From Vesta saturnalis (Eukaryota; Arthropoda; Insecta; Coleoptera; Lampyridae), in the NCBI GenBank assembly GCA_036346205.1, contig JARFJB010002032.1, positions 2,860,001 through 2,924,000 on the forward strand: a stretch of 64,000 nucleotides of DNA, in the 5' to 3' direction. Shown here in pieces: positions 22,680 to 34,015 of the stretch. A program made the position numbers and the translations under genes. Positions within the stretch are counted from its first letter, which is position 1; the number at the start of each line of letters is the position of its first letter. Under the pieces are notes generated by a model that did not search any database, was not told the origin of the DNA, and saw nothing but the letters and a program-made list of their open reading frames with translations.

Positions 22680-23962
22680 ACGGATGTTTCAAAAAGGACG
22701 CAATCGTATGTTTGCTGACGTAAATTTATTGAATTAAAAAATACTATGACATCAAGTAATTAAATAATAATTATACAATATTCAAATTACCTTTAAAATT
22801 TTACATTAAATGTTCAAAATTACTTCCACCGTTTGCAATGCAGGTTCGGACACGCTTTATAACATTTGCAGCCACTTTTCGTAGTGTTTGCGCAGTAATG
22901 TCAAAAATCTCACTTTCAATGTTTGCCTTCAATTCGTTAAGTGTATGAGGATTGTTTTTACTTTTTAAATTACCCCAAAGGAAAAAGGCAGCAGGAGTAA
23001 GATCTGGGGATCTTGGGGGCCACAATCCTATTGATATCACACGATGGCCAAAAATCCCGTAACACATCCAGTGTTTCAGTAGAAGTATGTCACGTTGCGT
23101 TACCCTGTTGGAACCAGCAATCTCGATCGTGTAAATCTAACAAGGCTATAAATTGTTCAATTAAGTTGCGATAACCCACACCATCTACAGATGTGTCAAA
23201 AAATAAAGACCCTACAATACGATGCCGGGAGATCGCGCACCAAATACCAATTTTACGTGCGTTACGTGTTCGTTATTAACAAGAGTGAGGATTTTCAGCG
23301 CTCCATATACGGCAGTTTTGGCTGTTAATGTAACCATCCAAGTGAAACCATCCTTCGTCAGTAAAATAAACACAATCTAACATTTCAACACTGTTATCAT
23401 TAACAAGAGAACGAATTCAACCACAATACTGTATACGTTTTTCGTGGTCAACTTCTTTCAGTTCATGGACGACACCGATGCGGTAAGGATGCCGGTTTAA
23501 TTTTTTAGTAGCCCGAAAAGCGGTAGATAGTGAAAGTCAGCCTGTGAAGATAACTTTCTAAGTGATTTTGTCGGCGAGTTAGTCAAACGTTGTTTCATAT
23601 CGCCCATAACTTCGTCTGTTAACACTGACGGTCGACCTGTACTTTTCCGATTCTGTATACTGCCAGTCTCACGAAATTTATTAATCAGACGCGATATTGT
23701 GGGCTTATTAGGTAATGAAGAATTGGGAAATTTTAACTGGAACTCATATTTAACTCGTTCGTAAGATTTAGGTGCGCAATAACTCTCAATAATTAAATAC
23801 ACGTTTATCCGTAGAAAAAGACATAGTTGAACATACACAGACACTACAGAGGCAAATGAATACTGGAATGGCACTGGTGTATTTCAATATCACATGACGA
23901 GTTAACAATGCGTGACTTCAACCTTCTTAAACCCAGGGTTGCGTTCTTTTTGAAACACCCGT
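22680..23962 (-). mobile_element. Mariner-like element, 1,283 bp, TA-flanked
   Basis: Ends are ACGGATGTTTCAAAAAGGAC and, inverted, ACGGGTGTTTCAAAAAGAAC. TA flanks both (22678-22679 and 23963-23964). The length and single transposase are typical of compact mariner-type elements. It has short terminal repeats (about 28 bp), unlike the long-armed relatives at 10.9 and 48.2 kb. Confidence 0.9.
22801..23874 (-). pseudogene. Mariner-like transposase, two catalytic Asp lost
   Basis: From 23874 down: YERVKYEFQLKFPNSSLPNK, then RETGSIQNRKSTGRPSVLTD and RLTNSPTKSLRKLSSQ form the N-terminal DNA-binding region, which is fairly intact. YFTDEGWFHLDGY near 23370 keeps the first Asp. The second motif reads WFQQGNAT then a stop near 23090, where QQDGATCH is expected, so that Asp is gone. 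The last frame (23067-22801) reads WPPRSPDLTPAAFFLWG, so the third catalytic Asp (before F) is Ala. It ends GGSNFEHLM. Stops and frameshifts fill 23070-23495. Confidence 0.85.
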
Positions 23963-23964
23963 TA

Positions 23965-24238
23965 CAATTTAGTTTTTGTAGTAGCTTGAAATTAATCTAA
24001 AAATAAGACAGATTTTTCTATAAAGTAGGCTTGAATTTTAATGAACAATAACCCTACATAACCTCAAATCTGTTTAGGAACACATGTAGAACGCTCCCTA
24101 CAATAACTTCTCTACAAGTGAGTACGTTTTTAAAAAAGGTGATAACGTATGTACTAATTCATATTTGTCTTTTGCGCATATGAAGGTCACAGTTCTTAAC
24201 ATTTGGAAATACCTCTGTCACATTTACAATAGAATATA
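23965..24238. other. Short spacer, nothing seen
   Basis: AT-rich spacer between two mariner-like elements; no coding or repeat content was recognised. Confidence 0.4.
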
Positions 24239-25980
24239 CAGGTATGGAAAAACATTATAGCGGGTCTGACTTATAATAAGCTAGAAAGAAACTCAATAAG
24301 CATTATATGAGTGTGAGAGAGACATAACTTTAACGATGTTGTACATATTTGCATGTAGGCACAAAATATGAACTACTTAAGTGTCCTTCAATCTAGCTTC
24401 AACATTTCTAACGAAACCAAAGCCATTAAGATGATGTTGAAAAGTCGCGTGTTCTTTTTAACTATTAAGTAAATACTTTACACTTAAACATTAAATGATA
24501 ATACCTCAAACATCGAAGTTTATTGTAATTGCGAATTTATGACATGGTTCGATTACAACTCGTAAGAAGAACCAAGAGGAAACTTACGAGAGCTACAAAC
24601 AAGAATATTAACATTTACATTGATAGTATAACTTAAGTTTAAGGTTTAACTGTAGCATTATAATTCTGATTGAAAAACCAACTATTTTTAAAAATGAACA
24701 GAATACACTTTTTTCAAAACTCTACTTTATAAGATTTTCGAAAAGACCTCCAGCTCCACCTTGCGCAAGGCAGTAACCCAATCTGTGATAAAATTCAGTT
24801 CGGGTGTTTTCTAACATTTCTTGGGTGATGCTGTTTAAAGAGTCTGTAATTTTGACACAAAGTTCGTCCAAATTGTTAGCACGTTCATGCCTGTGCCCAT
24901 AAATTTGCTGAGATACGTATCCCCAAACAATAAAGTCGTTCGGCGCGATATCAGGTAAGCGAGGAGGATATTTAATAATACCTTTTCCACTAACTGTTGA
25001 ACTCTTATTGTAGTATGGGCAGGACAACCATCTTCTTGATACTAAATGTCATCAAAATTTATATTGAGGCGTTGAATAGCTGAAACTATCTGGTTTCTCA
25101 ACAGTTCTAAATATTTGATAAAAAATGGACCAATTATGGAATTGACTAAAATTCCTGCTCACACATCAACTTTTTGCGGGTACTGTGTCCGGTAAGGAAT
25201 ACTAATGTGTTTGTTTTCTCGAGAGTAACCAACAGCGACAGACGGATTGTGATGACCATGTAAGTTAAAAGAACACTCGTCGGTAAACAGAATATTTTCA
25301 ATAAATCTTTCGTTTTCATTAGCCCGATTCATCATATCTTCACAAAATTCCATACGCTTTTGATGATCTTCTGGAAAAACTTCTTGTGTAGTTTGCAATT
25401 TATAGCAACGGTATTTATTCCTTTTCAAGAAGCGAAGTGTTCTTGGTTCAATATTCATTTCTTCAGAAATTTTTGTACTATTGCACGGGAAATTAGTTTC
25501 TGCTAAATTCCACACTGCAATTTCTTGGAGTACGCGCTCTTCGTTTAAGTTACGACCAGGATGCTCACCATCATTACCATCAATGCTACTGCAGTTTCTA
25601 CAATTATTTAAACATCCACATGTTTCAAATTTACAAACAGTACGCATAATCGTACTTTCTGATGGAATTTGCCTGTTTTCAAAGGAAAAAGCAAATGTGT
25701 CCATTATTTCTTGTGCAGTGCTTCCTGAATAATACCACTTAATAATCTGTATTTTTTCTTCAGTGGAATACATGAGTATTGTGTCAGACACTGATTTTCA
25801 ATTCTTGTTGACAGTAGCAATTAAATGTGTCATTGATACTAGCCCACTCAAAAGACGCATGTATGGCATCAGTGCTTTTAGTTTGTTATGTATTCTATCT
25901 CACTTAGCACGTGAACTGATTGTTCTGTCTTTGTTTTACTTATTATAAGTCAGATCCGCCATAATATTTTTCCATACCTG
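24239..25980 (-). mobile_element. Mariner-like element, 1,742 bp, TA-flanked
   Basis: Left end CAGGTATGGAAAAACATTAT and inverted right end CAGGTATGGAAAAATATTAT match for about 45 bp, continuing through TCTGACTTATAATAAG. TA flanks both (24237-24238 and 25981-25982). It contains a minus-strand transposase and an unassigned AT-rich segment at 24290-24720. Confidence 0.9.
24722..25791 (-). pseudogene. Mariner-like transposase, broken by two stops and a frameshift
   Basis: It starts with Met at 25791 and reads open to 25159. YSTEEKIQIIKWYYSGSTAQ begins the DNA-binding half. A Cys-rich insert (CGCLNNCRNC) follows near 25620. LFTDECSFNLHG at about 25290-25260 holds the first catalytic Asp. A TGA at 25159 falls where a Trp is expected, and a TAG at 25042-25044 precedes YQEDGCPAHT (second Asp). 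A frameshift near 24985 joins to RLPDIAPNDFIVWGY (third Asp) and the tail to the stop at 24722. All three Asp remain. Both stops could derive from TGG codons. It is one of the less decayed transposases in the window. Confidence 0.88.
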
Positions 25981-25982
25981 TA

Positions 25983-26340
25983 TGTATTTTAACATTCAAT
26001 TCATGCAATTAATCAAAATTTAATCCAGTTCAGAATATTTAAGATTTTTGAAGTTTTTTCTTGTTCTCACAATTAATTAAATTAATTAAGGGTAACGGTA
26101 TGGCTAGCAGCATGAGAACGATTATTTTCTACATTAAAAGACATTAATAGAAATTTCAGAGTAATTTCAAGAAACAAATTAATATTATTTGGAAAAACAA
26201 ATAGGTATAATTATTTTTAAGTTGGTTGAAAGTTTGATGTTAATATTTTTCAGCTAATGAAAGAATTGTTCTATCTTGTTGTATTGTTTTTTTCACAAAA
26301 CTTTGACTTCAATCGTTGAGTGAAAGATTCGTTTTTCAAT
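25983..26340. other. AT-rich spacer, no gene seen
   Basis: No coding similarity and no repeat recognised. Confidence 0.4.
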
Positions 26341-26344
26341 GCTT

Positions 26345-26660
26345 CAATTTAATCAATGATTAAAATTATTGGAGCCCACCCTGTTAAATTTACTAAGCCA
26401 AACCTGTGTTCTACTACCAAAACATGGCACAAGGTCATCCATTCAGTTTCAAAAGGTACCGCTTCAAGATTTACTTTTTATTCTGTGCTCAGGTATCGGA
26501 CAGTTTATATCCATTATCCTAGGCTGTTTCATAATTTCAATAGCTTCTCGAATCATCCTTGAATACGAATTCAAATCGTTAGCCAGAATTCCCGTGTGTT
26601 CAAATTTTACATCGTGCAGAGTATAAAGGCATGTTGAGCAATTGCTGATTTAGTAGGATG
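26345..26660 (-). pseudogene. PLE GIY-YIG C-terminus, minus-strand copy
   Basis: Reverse-complemented, this reads LLHPTKSAIAQHA, then NTREFWL, then EKLLKL and an eroded end. The same region of the adjacent plus-strand copy reads LLHPTKSVIAQHS, NTRILAND and EAIQILKQPNN. Several stops break it. It is a second, older PLE end that faces the plus-strand copy head to head around 26665. Confidence 0.7.
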
Positions 26661-26675
26661 AAGTAAATCTTCTGA

Positions 26676-27044
26676 ATTCTGCTAAATACCAAATTACATA
26701 CATGTGGTGTTTACGAAGTACCATGTTCTTGTGGTAAAATCTATATTGGTGAAACTGAAAGAAGCATTAACACCAGATTAACAGAACACAGAGGGCACTT
26801 ACGTTTACTTCACCCTACTAAATCAGTAATTGCTCAACATTCCTTAAACAATACAAAATTTGGAAATACACGAATTCTAGCTAATGATAGAAATTGGTAT
26901 ACAAGGAATATTCGAGAAGCTATTCAAATTCTGAAACAGCCTAACAACTTGAACAGGGATAATGGATGTGAATTGTCCGTTCCTAGGTGTCTATTTTCAA
27001 GAACTAACAGTTATACAGTGTACAACAGTGATTTAAAATTTTAA
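26676..27044 (+). pseudogene. PLE GIY-YIG endonuclease, truncated but open
   Basis: An open frame without a Met start runs from 26676 to the TAA at 27042. It begins LHTCGVYEVPCSCGKIYIGETE, the GIY-YIG signature (GVY and YIG) with the CxC typical of PLE nucleases. RLTEHRGHLRLLHPTKS follows, with the catalytic-region Arg and His, then IREAIQILKQPNNLNRDNG near the end, carrying the conserved Glu. No stop or frameshift is seen in about 110 codons. The reverse transcriptase is missing, since the copy is truncated at its 5' side where it meets the inverted copy. Confidence 0.85.
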
Positions 27045-27215
27045 TTCTCTAGTTACCTTATTAATATTTCTCATTTTGATGTTACCTTGACAATATTTAT
27101 CATATTGATATTCCGCCTGAAGAAGAACTGAGTTTCTGTCTGGAAGCTTGCGATTAAATAACTAAATAAGTATTCACACCGTTATTCCCAAATAAGCATT
27201 ATTTAACAAAAAAGT
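27045..27215 (+). mobile_element. PLE 3' end
   Basis: CCTGAAGAAGAACTGAGTTT, CTGTCTGGAAGC and CCCAAATAAGCATTATTTAA match the minus-strand PLE end at 22051-22150. The CTGAAGA at 27117-27123 and GGAAGC downstream are a degraded form of the hammerhead-like core. Confidence 0.7.
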
Positions 27216-27907
27216 TTATACAAATATTTGCTAATAACATTTCGCGTTTTTGGTCAACGATTTTGTTCGACGAACAAGTCTCTTCGAACACAACCGGCAA
27301 CTTAACAGTTTGTCACCGGATGTGAAAATTTTAAGTATAAGCACTTCACATAATTTTTTTTCCCTTAGTTTTTCGAAGTTTTGGTTTTAATAGTCAAAGA
27401 TTTAAAATGTTTTGTTTCCACGTGTATATTGAGGATTGAAATTGTTTGCAAGTTTTTTTTTCGATGTACTTAAAATTAAAAGAGTACATAATTCTGGAAG
27501 CTTTTGTTTAGTCACTTATTTTACGTATTTGAGGATAGCTGGTTTTGATTGCAAATTAACATTTAGCATTCCAAATTTTGGAAAGGTCAGACAGGTATTT
27601 TTCTTTCGGTTTCATTGCCTTAATAAATTGAAGTTTTTTTAATTATATTCCTGGTTATTTTAAGTAATTAAATGTAGCTTATTGAATTAAAATAAAACGT
27701 ATATCAGGAAGTGTTAGTGATTTCATTTCTTGCTTCAATCTGTTATCGTAATTTTAAAAGAGTAAATTCATGTAAACTATAAGATGTGGGTATACATTTT
27801 TTTGATAACGTAAGCTTGAGGCGCGTCGGGTTAATTGGTTGCACTTTTTTTAATTTACTGAATCGTTGCATTTAATATTGCCGTTAGGAAGATTGTAAAA
27901 TTTGGTT
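27216..27907. other. AT-rich stretch, no gene seen
   Basis: Only short AT-driven frames; no similarity recognised. Confidence 0.4.
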
Positions 27908-28379
27908 GCTCCACTATGTTACGTTTTAATCAAGCCGTGGGCTTTATCAGTTCTTGGGAGTAGCATGTTTTCGTCGGGTGAAATTTATAGTTTACATTTT
28001 GTGGTTTGGATAACCGTGGGTAACGCTCGGGATGATTAGATAAGAGATAGGGGAATCTTCTTACGCCTGTACCGTGGTGAAAGAGATTTCGTTGGGGTAG
28101 ATTCCCTGTTAACCCTTCGAGAGGATAGTGTCTAGACTCACCCATCTCGGTAAAATAATATAGTATCGTATACCGTTGTCAGTAGTTGACAGTTCAGAGT
28201 TCAGAGAATGTGGTTACGTGTTTACTGGTAGTGTGAATCTCGTTTCTTCTGAATATCGCCTTTCTGGTGAGTTATTTGTAAAGAGGTTCCGGTTATAATA
28301 TGTTTGTTTCGAGTATATAGCTAGTCATGATAAAGAACAAATTTGCTGTTTATAAGTTTTAAGTAAATAAAGTTATATT

Positions 28380-28447
<68 letters not shown>

Positions 28448-28500
28448 CGTCAACCAGATGAAGAAGTGTTCGTAGAGTATATAATAATTAAAGCAGCCAT
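27908..28500 (+). mobile_element. LTR-like segment (possibly Ty3/gypsy)
   Basis: The segment opens with TGTTACGTTTTAATCAAG. It has a GC-richer body around 27930-28150, a TCAGTTCAGAG-type stretch (GACAGTTCAGAGTTCAG near 28190), and AGTAAATAAAG, a possible polyadenylation signal, near 28365, followed by a (TA)n tract. This combination is common in insect gypsy-type LTRs. No second LTR, primer-binding site or gag/pol sequence was found nearby, so it could be a solo LTR or something else. Confidence 0.4.
28384..28444. repeat. (TA)n microsatellite
   Basis: Pure TA dinucleotides for about 60 bp. Confidence 0.95.
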
Positions 28501-30080
28501 TGGTTTCGACGACTAAATATCAAAAGGTTCATCGCCGTTCCGTTGTGCAAAAGAAAAGAAAGTTCGATTGATTATCTTGGTGCATTGTGAGGTAACTATA
28601 TTTTTCTGAAATTTATGTGTTGGTGACTTTAATAAAATGTTTGTTTGTACTAATTCAGACGAATTAATATGCCTTTTGTTTGTTTATTTGAGTAACGTTT
28701 AGATATCGATTCGGTATATAAAGCGTATTCATTCGTATGTCATATGGTGTTCATCCGTATTTTATCTTGATTTTGCTAGCTAAAATACATATTACCAATT
28801 GTCAAATTTATGTGTTCAACGAAGTTATTATTATTGTTACGATTAATTTTTGGTGTTATTTATATAAAAAATTTAAGGTAGATAAATTTGGGTTATCTGA
28901 GCTTGCAAGACTCAATTTACTTCAGTTTTATTAGAAACTTAACGTTACAAAATTTAGTTCAATGTGTTTCGGACAAAATACCATTGTTTACTTTAATTCT
29001 GATTAAATTTCAATATATGTATAATGTTTATTAAGTGAGTGTTATTTTTTTGAGTGTACACATTTGTAACCTTATTCTTTTCGCACAACGTTCGCATTAC
29101 TACGTTTATTCAAAATTAAAAAGTTTAGATGTTTGGGATTGCATTCAGTTATTTAGTGATTTACTGGTTTTACCGAAATTGTAGGTTTATATAACTTTAC
29201 GGTGACGATTTTTTTGTTCTTGCTTTATTAATTAATTCAAGCCTTAATGGAATAGCTTGAGAGATAATTAGTCATTCTGATGTGGTTGATATAATTTCAG
29301 TTTTAATAGATGTACCGTAGCGTAATCATAAAGTGATTATTTTGCGAGTAGTCGCAATTTTTTTTGAAGTGCTTTTCATGGGAATCACCGATTGTGGACG
29401 CTGTAGTAACTGAGTTTGCCAACCAGGCAAACTAATTGGTTTATTCGTTATGGCAGCTGTGTATTTTCCCTAATTTAGGTACTACATTCCGATATCGTCG
29501 TTTATTAAATTTTAGGATTTAATCAATTTTCAAACGTGTCGATTTAGATTTTCGGTGACGTATTTTTCGTTTTAAGTTATATAATTAATTACCGTTTCGA
29601 TCAGTTATTTTTGGGCATTCAAGTCAATGATGTTAGCGCTAAGTTTATCGAAATATTTAATGAGTTTTGGTCTTATTATCGCAATTTTGCCGCTTTTATA
29701 TGAAGCTTAAGATTTTATTGAGATTTAGGTAAACTTTGCGTAAATATTTTTCGGGTACAAATTTCCGATAGGATAACAGTATTTTATTTTTGAGTGAACA
29801 TTATGGTTTCCTGTTAGGCCATTGTAATATCTAGTTCATGACGTTTTCCCGCTAAAATCAATTTTACAGGTGGCGCCTTTTTGACATTTTTTTAGAGTTC
29901 TGACGAGTGCCCTTTTGCAGCATTAAGTAAGAACTCTGTCCATACCACTGAGCTATTCCGTGCGCGCAATTGCCTTTAGGGACTGGAGGCTCTAATGAGT
30001 TTCTGGTCTGTAACAAATTGCACACCGATCTTAGTTTTGTACTAGCAGCCTCCACTTAGACAATAATACGTTTTTAATAT
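28501..30080. other. Stretch without recognised gene
   Basis: AT-rich; no coding similarity. Around 29880-30060 the minus strand has AGCTCAGTGGTA, like a tRNA A box, but no B box, so no RNA gene is called. Confidence 0.4.
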
Positions 30081-30093
30081 GTAGACCATATAT

Positions 30094-30453
30094 TTGTGTG
30101 CAGTGACGGTGGCATTTAGCAATAAAATCGACTGGCTTTTGAAGAGAAGTCAGTTTTCTCATGTTAATTTATTATCAGAACTGAAATTAGAACCTGAAGA
30201 TCGGTATAATTATTTGAAAATGGATTACAATACCTATTGTACGCTTTTAACGCTAGTTAGTCCATTGATCAGCAAGCAAAACACGCAGTTAAGAGTCATT
30301 TCACCTTACGAATGACATACAGCGACTTTACAGTTTCTTTCTTTGGGAAGAAGTTACGAGGATTTAAAATTTTCTGATAACATTTCACGTCAGTTTTAGA
30401 TCAAATAATAGTAAAAACCAATACATTCTGTTTTAAAGAGGAAGTATTTAAAG
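30094..30453 (+). pseudogene. Harbinger transposase, first exon piece
   Basis: The frame reads WLLKRSQFSHVNLLSELKLE, then DYNTYCTLLTLVSPLISKQN and ISPYE, then a TGA at 30313 that looks like a mutated Arg codon. It continues in the same frame with HTATLQFLSLGRSYEDLKFS. After a one-base shift it ends KEEVFK followed by a splice donor (AAAG/GTAAGT) at 30453. These are the hallmark N-terminal segments of PIF/Harbinger transposases. It pairs with the catalytic piece at 33200. Confidence 0.82.
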
Positions 30454-31689
30454 GTAAGTGCACAAAATTAACATATAAAAATTGTTTTAATTTTCTAATT
30501 CATACAATAATTATGTAAAAGAATCGTTCGGATTATAATGTCCAAAATATAAATGTATTAAAATTATTTACCAGGTGTTGCCCGTCAGAAAAATTGTCTT
30601 GAACAGGTTGTAAAGTGAAATGTTATGTATGCTGGTACATTCTTTGGGCTGTTTAATTAAGTTTACAATTTCTGGTGATGTTACCTAACTGGGCGTCAAA
30701 CATGTTACGAGTGGAAATTCAGTAGATACAGGTGTAATAAATAATGGGTGAATGCGGATAGTTCAGTGGTTGGGGATGGGGGTTTGCCGGGTTTTGCGTG
30801 TAGGGTGTATAGAATAATATAAGTCACAATAGAGAAAGCCCTAAATCAATGGGCGCCAGATTATTTAAAATAAAGATAGGCACACAACTAAACGCTAGTA
30901 TTCCACAGTAATGTTCAAAATAAACAAAAACTTTCTTACCTTTCGTAATGTCAGCCAGGTAAATTAGCAAAATATATTGGACCTGTGCATTTTGTAAAAG
31001 CTGGAATATTCGCACGCAATCAGATAAAAATAGCGTGCGGCTAGACCAATTGTAAAGGTCATCAAGCTTATTTACTCAAATTATACTTTACCTCAATTTT
31101 TATCAATAAAATTCTATTTCCAAAAATTTTAATCTCAATTTCAAAAAACAGCAAAAGAACAAACAGTAAAATATCTCATTAATTGATCAGCGTTAAAAGC
31201 TTTCGTCCAAATCATAAACAGCAATAATGAAATGTCGTCACTGCAAGGCCGTCTAATTCGCAAAATTACCATTAAAATAATTAGCAAAACAACTTAATCA
31301 AAGCTATTATTGTTTACTAATCACATATAATGGTGCATACAACAATGAAATCATACGCTTAAAGTTCAATAGCACTATATTGTAATAATAAAAAATTATA
31401 ATCTCTGAGTGATATGTACAATTATTAAAAAAACACAATTAAATTTGCTTGCTAATGGAAGTAATGTGCAATCTTTCTTACCTGAAATTTCAATAATAAA
31501 CATAATTAATGGGTTGAATCTTGCAAGTTCAAAATTCCCCGAATCAAATATTCTTAAACCTTGACTGTAATTATCCCTTCATATGAGATATATAGAAAAC
31601 ATTAATTTGTGAAATTTTACAGTGTAAATATCAGTGCACAACCCAAAAATGCAATAATATATAATAGCGTTAAGATCACATAGGCGAGA

Positions 31690-32742
31690 TGAACGCGCTT
31701 TGGTAATTGATACGTTAACCTGAAGCGCATCTATACAGTACTAAACAACAAAAGAAAGCGTGTTCATCTGCATTTTCAGATACAGTTCTACATTGCTTAA
31801 TGAAATTACAAAAAGTTATTACCTTAAATTTGCACAGATTTTCAGTGTAACTTTCTCGTTCACAGATCACAGCGGCAGGGGGCAATTCTCGTACAACTGA
31901 CCCGTTGTTAATTAATCGAAAAAATACCATTCGAATATTCAATTAATTTTTCTTACTAAAGGAACTCGGCAGTGAACAAAACTGTCCCATCCGGTAAACA
32001 AACTTTTAATTCTATAATCGCAAACAAACTGCGAAATGTTTAAATCTAACCCAGGCGCCCTTTTTAATTAACTGCTTCACTTGGGTTTATTAACACTATC
32101 ATTAACTTATTTACACGAAGGTCTGTCATTTATAACATAAAATATATTAGAAACTTTATTTACAGAAATTTCTTGTCCATCTTAGAACAGGCAAGTGAAT
32201 GACAACAATCTGGCACAGCTTTTTCCAAATGCAAAATACTATACACGGCACACTTATTTCAATCCGCTTAAAGTGTAAAATTATTCCAAAAACTAGGTAA
32301 GCACTAAAATAAACACTATACCTCTTCCATGGTAACGAAAATGTTACTACAAATCGACGAACATAAACATTCGCCGAGGGGTTGAATCCTATCTATAGCC
32401 CACAAGCAGTGAAAAGGGTTAACTCCCTCGTGATATCTTCAGGTAACACTGGGTAGAATGTAGCGCAACTATGCGTACTCGATTATTACATCACTCGCCC
32501 CAAGTTTCCGACCTGTTCACTGCACAGCCTAACTCCAACTCTCACTAATGAATCGAAAACCTTTTACCCGCTAAAATTACGCCATCTTTTAACCGCCACT
32601 CTAAAACAGTCTTCCATACTAAAACTGCACACTGGATATTTCCAAGGAAAAAAACAAACCTGATACCTAGAATTAAGTTACAAACATCCTGTTTTTCAAT
32701 AAGAAACCCTATTGTACCAAATAAATCTTCTATATCCCCATT

Positions 32743-32745
<3 letters not shown>
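31690..32745 (-). repeat. LTR-like repeat, copy 1 (minus orientation)
   Basis: Reverse-complemented, it shares ordered blocks with 60430-61400: GGGTTTCTTATTGAAAAAC, GTGCAGTTTTAGTATGG, GAACAGGTCG..A..TTGGG, GCGAGTGATG, AGGTATAGTGTTTATTTTAG, GAAGCAGTTAATTA and TACGAGAATTGCC followed by CCGCTGTGAT. Possible polyadenylation signals (GTAAATAAAG, GTTAATAAAC) precede GGGCGCCTGGG. An LTR with leader of a retroelement is the best guess; no gag or pol is seen. Confidence 0.6.

Positions 32746-32746
<1 letters not shown>

Positions 32747-32808
<62 letters not shown>
32747..32808. repeat. (AT)n microsatellite
   Basis: Pure AT dinucleotides for about 62 bp. Confidence 0.95.
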
Positions 32809-32815
<7 letters not shown>

Positions 32816-33199
32816 CTATTACATTATTTTTATTAGCATTATATGCTAATATTAAAAAAAAATTCTTCGTCAAAATCATCCACAAGTGACAAACAGTACA
32901 TTCATAATCATTTTTTCTGTAATAGTAGCTCTTTCTTTAGACAATGAGCCACGTTTTTCCAATCACGTCAAACTCATTATTTAAATATTGGGTTACTTTA
33001 AGTAAAACATTAACGGCAGAAACTTTTGAGCTTTTCGTTCTTGACTTTGGAGTAGCTATTGAGCAAGTGGTTGAAGTGGCCGATTGTGATCCGGAGTCAG
33101 TTTGTGGGATACTGTGACTGTGGTGACTGTATGAGATCGCCTTCTTCCACCTAAAATTTGTTTAGGTGATTTAATTTGCACCCATTTTTCTTTATTTAG

Positions 33200-33895
33200 T
33201 TTCCGAAAACAGAACAATGAAAGTCTATTGCAAGAAATTTTCATGAAAAATGGAATTTTCCACATTGTATAGAAGCCGTGGATGGGAATCATATACTAAT
33301 TATTCCACCAGCAGGAAGTGGCTCGTATTAATGTAATTATAAAGGACAACATAGCCTTGTTCTGATGGCCATTTGTAACGCCAATTATGAATTTATATTC
33401 ATATCTAACGGGGGAGTAATAGACAAAAGTGTATTTTATGAACAACTGAAAAATGACTCCCTACATTTTCCTAGACCTCCAAACCAAAAACCCTATTAAT
33501 TTTAGCATTTGTTTTTGTTAGTGACGAAGCGTTTCCCTTGAGAAGCCATTTCTTAAAGCCTTTCAAAAGAAGGCAGTTAGATAATCAAGAGAATATATAA
33601 TTACAGGTTATCGAGATGTCGTCCAATAATAAAAAATGTTTTTGTCATTTTGGTTTCGTACATCGATAGAGTGGTGTCCGTAATTTTCTAAGAAGAAACC
33701 GTCGAGATTATTATACACCTGCAACATGCTTTTATGTCGACTATCAAATACTGGTGGAATACACTATGGATTAAGACAAAACCAAATAATGCGCAAAGAC
33801 ATGCTTCAGCACAAGCAAGCAGGGTGCGAGAATTATTCATGAATGATTGTATTAATGAAGTGCCGTGGCAAGCGAACTTCATCTAATTACGTAAA
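33200..33895 (+). pseudogene. Harbinger transposase, catalytic piece
   Basis: After the acceptor the sequence reads WNFPHCIEAVDGNHILIIPP (first catalytic Asp in AVDG), YKGQHSLVLMAICNANYEFI, FVFVSDEAFPLRSHFLKPF (second conserved acidic region) and RELFMNDCINEVPWQANFI at the end. This is the DDE_4 order of PIF/Harbinger enzymes. A TAA at about 33328 and frameshifts near 33570 and 33690 break it. The end abuts the foldback element that begins near 33959. Confidence 0.82.
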
Positions 33896-33979
33896 GTTGG
33901 GCATTTGTTTACTTAGACTAACTCCTCAGATTTTCATCCCCTTTTTCAGATTTTTACTCCTAATCACATACAAACAAGC

Positions 33980-34015
33980 TGATAAAGGGGTTGAAAAAGT
34001 AACCCCTTTATCAGA
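33980..34015. repeat. Terminal hairpin of the large foldback element, left
   Basis: GATAAAGGGGTT and AACCCCTTTATC are perfect complements around a GAAAAAGT loop. The same hairpin occurs, inverted, at 37602-37635. Confidence 0.85.

Larger units (their letters stand above)
30454..33199. other. Expanded intron of the Harbinger gene, holding an LTR-like repeat
   Basis: Bounded by a GTAAGT donor at 30454 and a TTTATTTAG acceptor at 33199, this 2.7-kb stretch is far longer than Harbinger introns usually are. Most of the excess is a repeat at about 31690-32745 that has a second copy at 60430-61400, plus a (TA)n tract. Confidence 0.55.

Noticed and set aside
27930..28145. 71-codon minus-strand frame in the LTR-like segment
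   Set aside because: Best explained by GC-richer LTR-like sequence with few stops; no recognised protein.
29880..30060. Possible tRNA/SINE head on the minus strand (AGCTCAGTGGTA)
   Set aside because: A-box-like run only; no B box and no cloverleaf.
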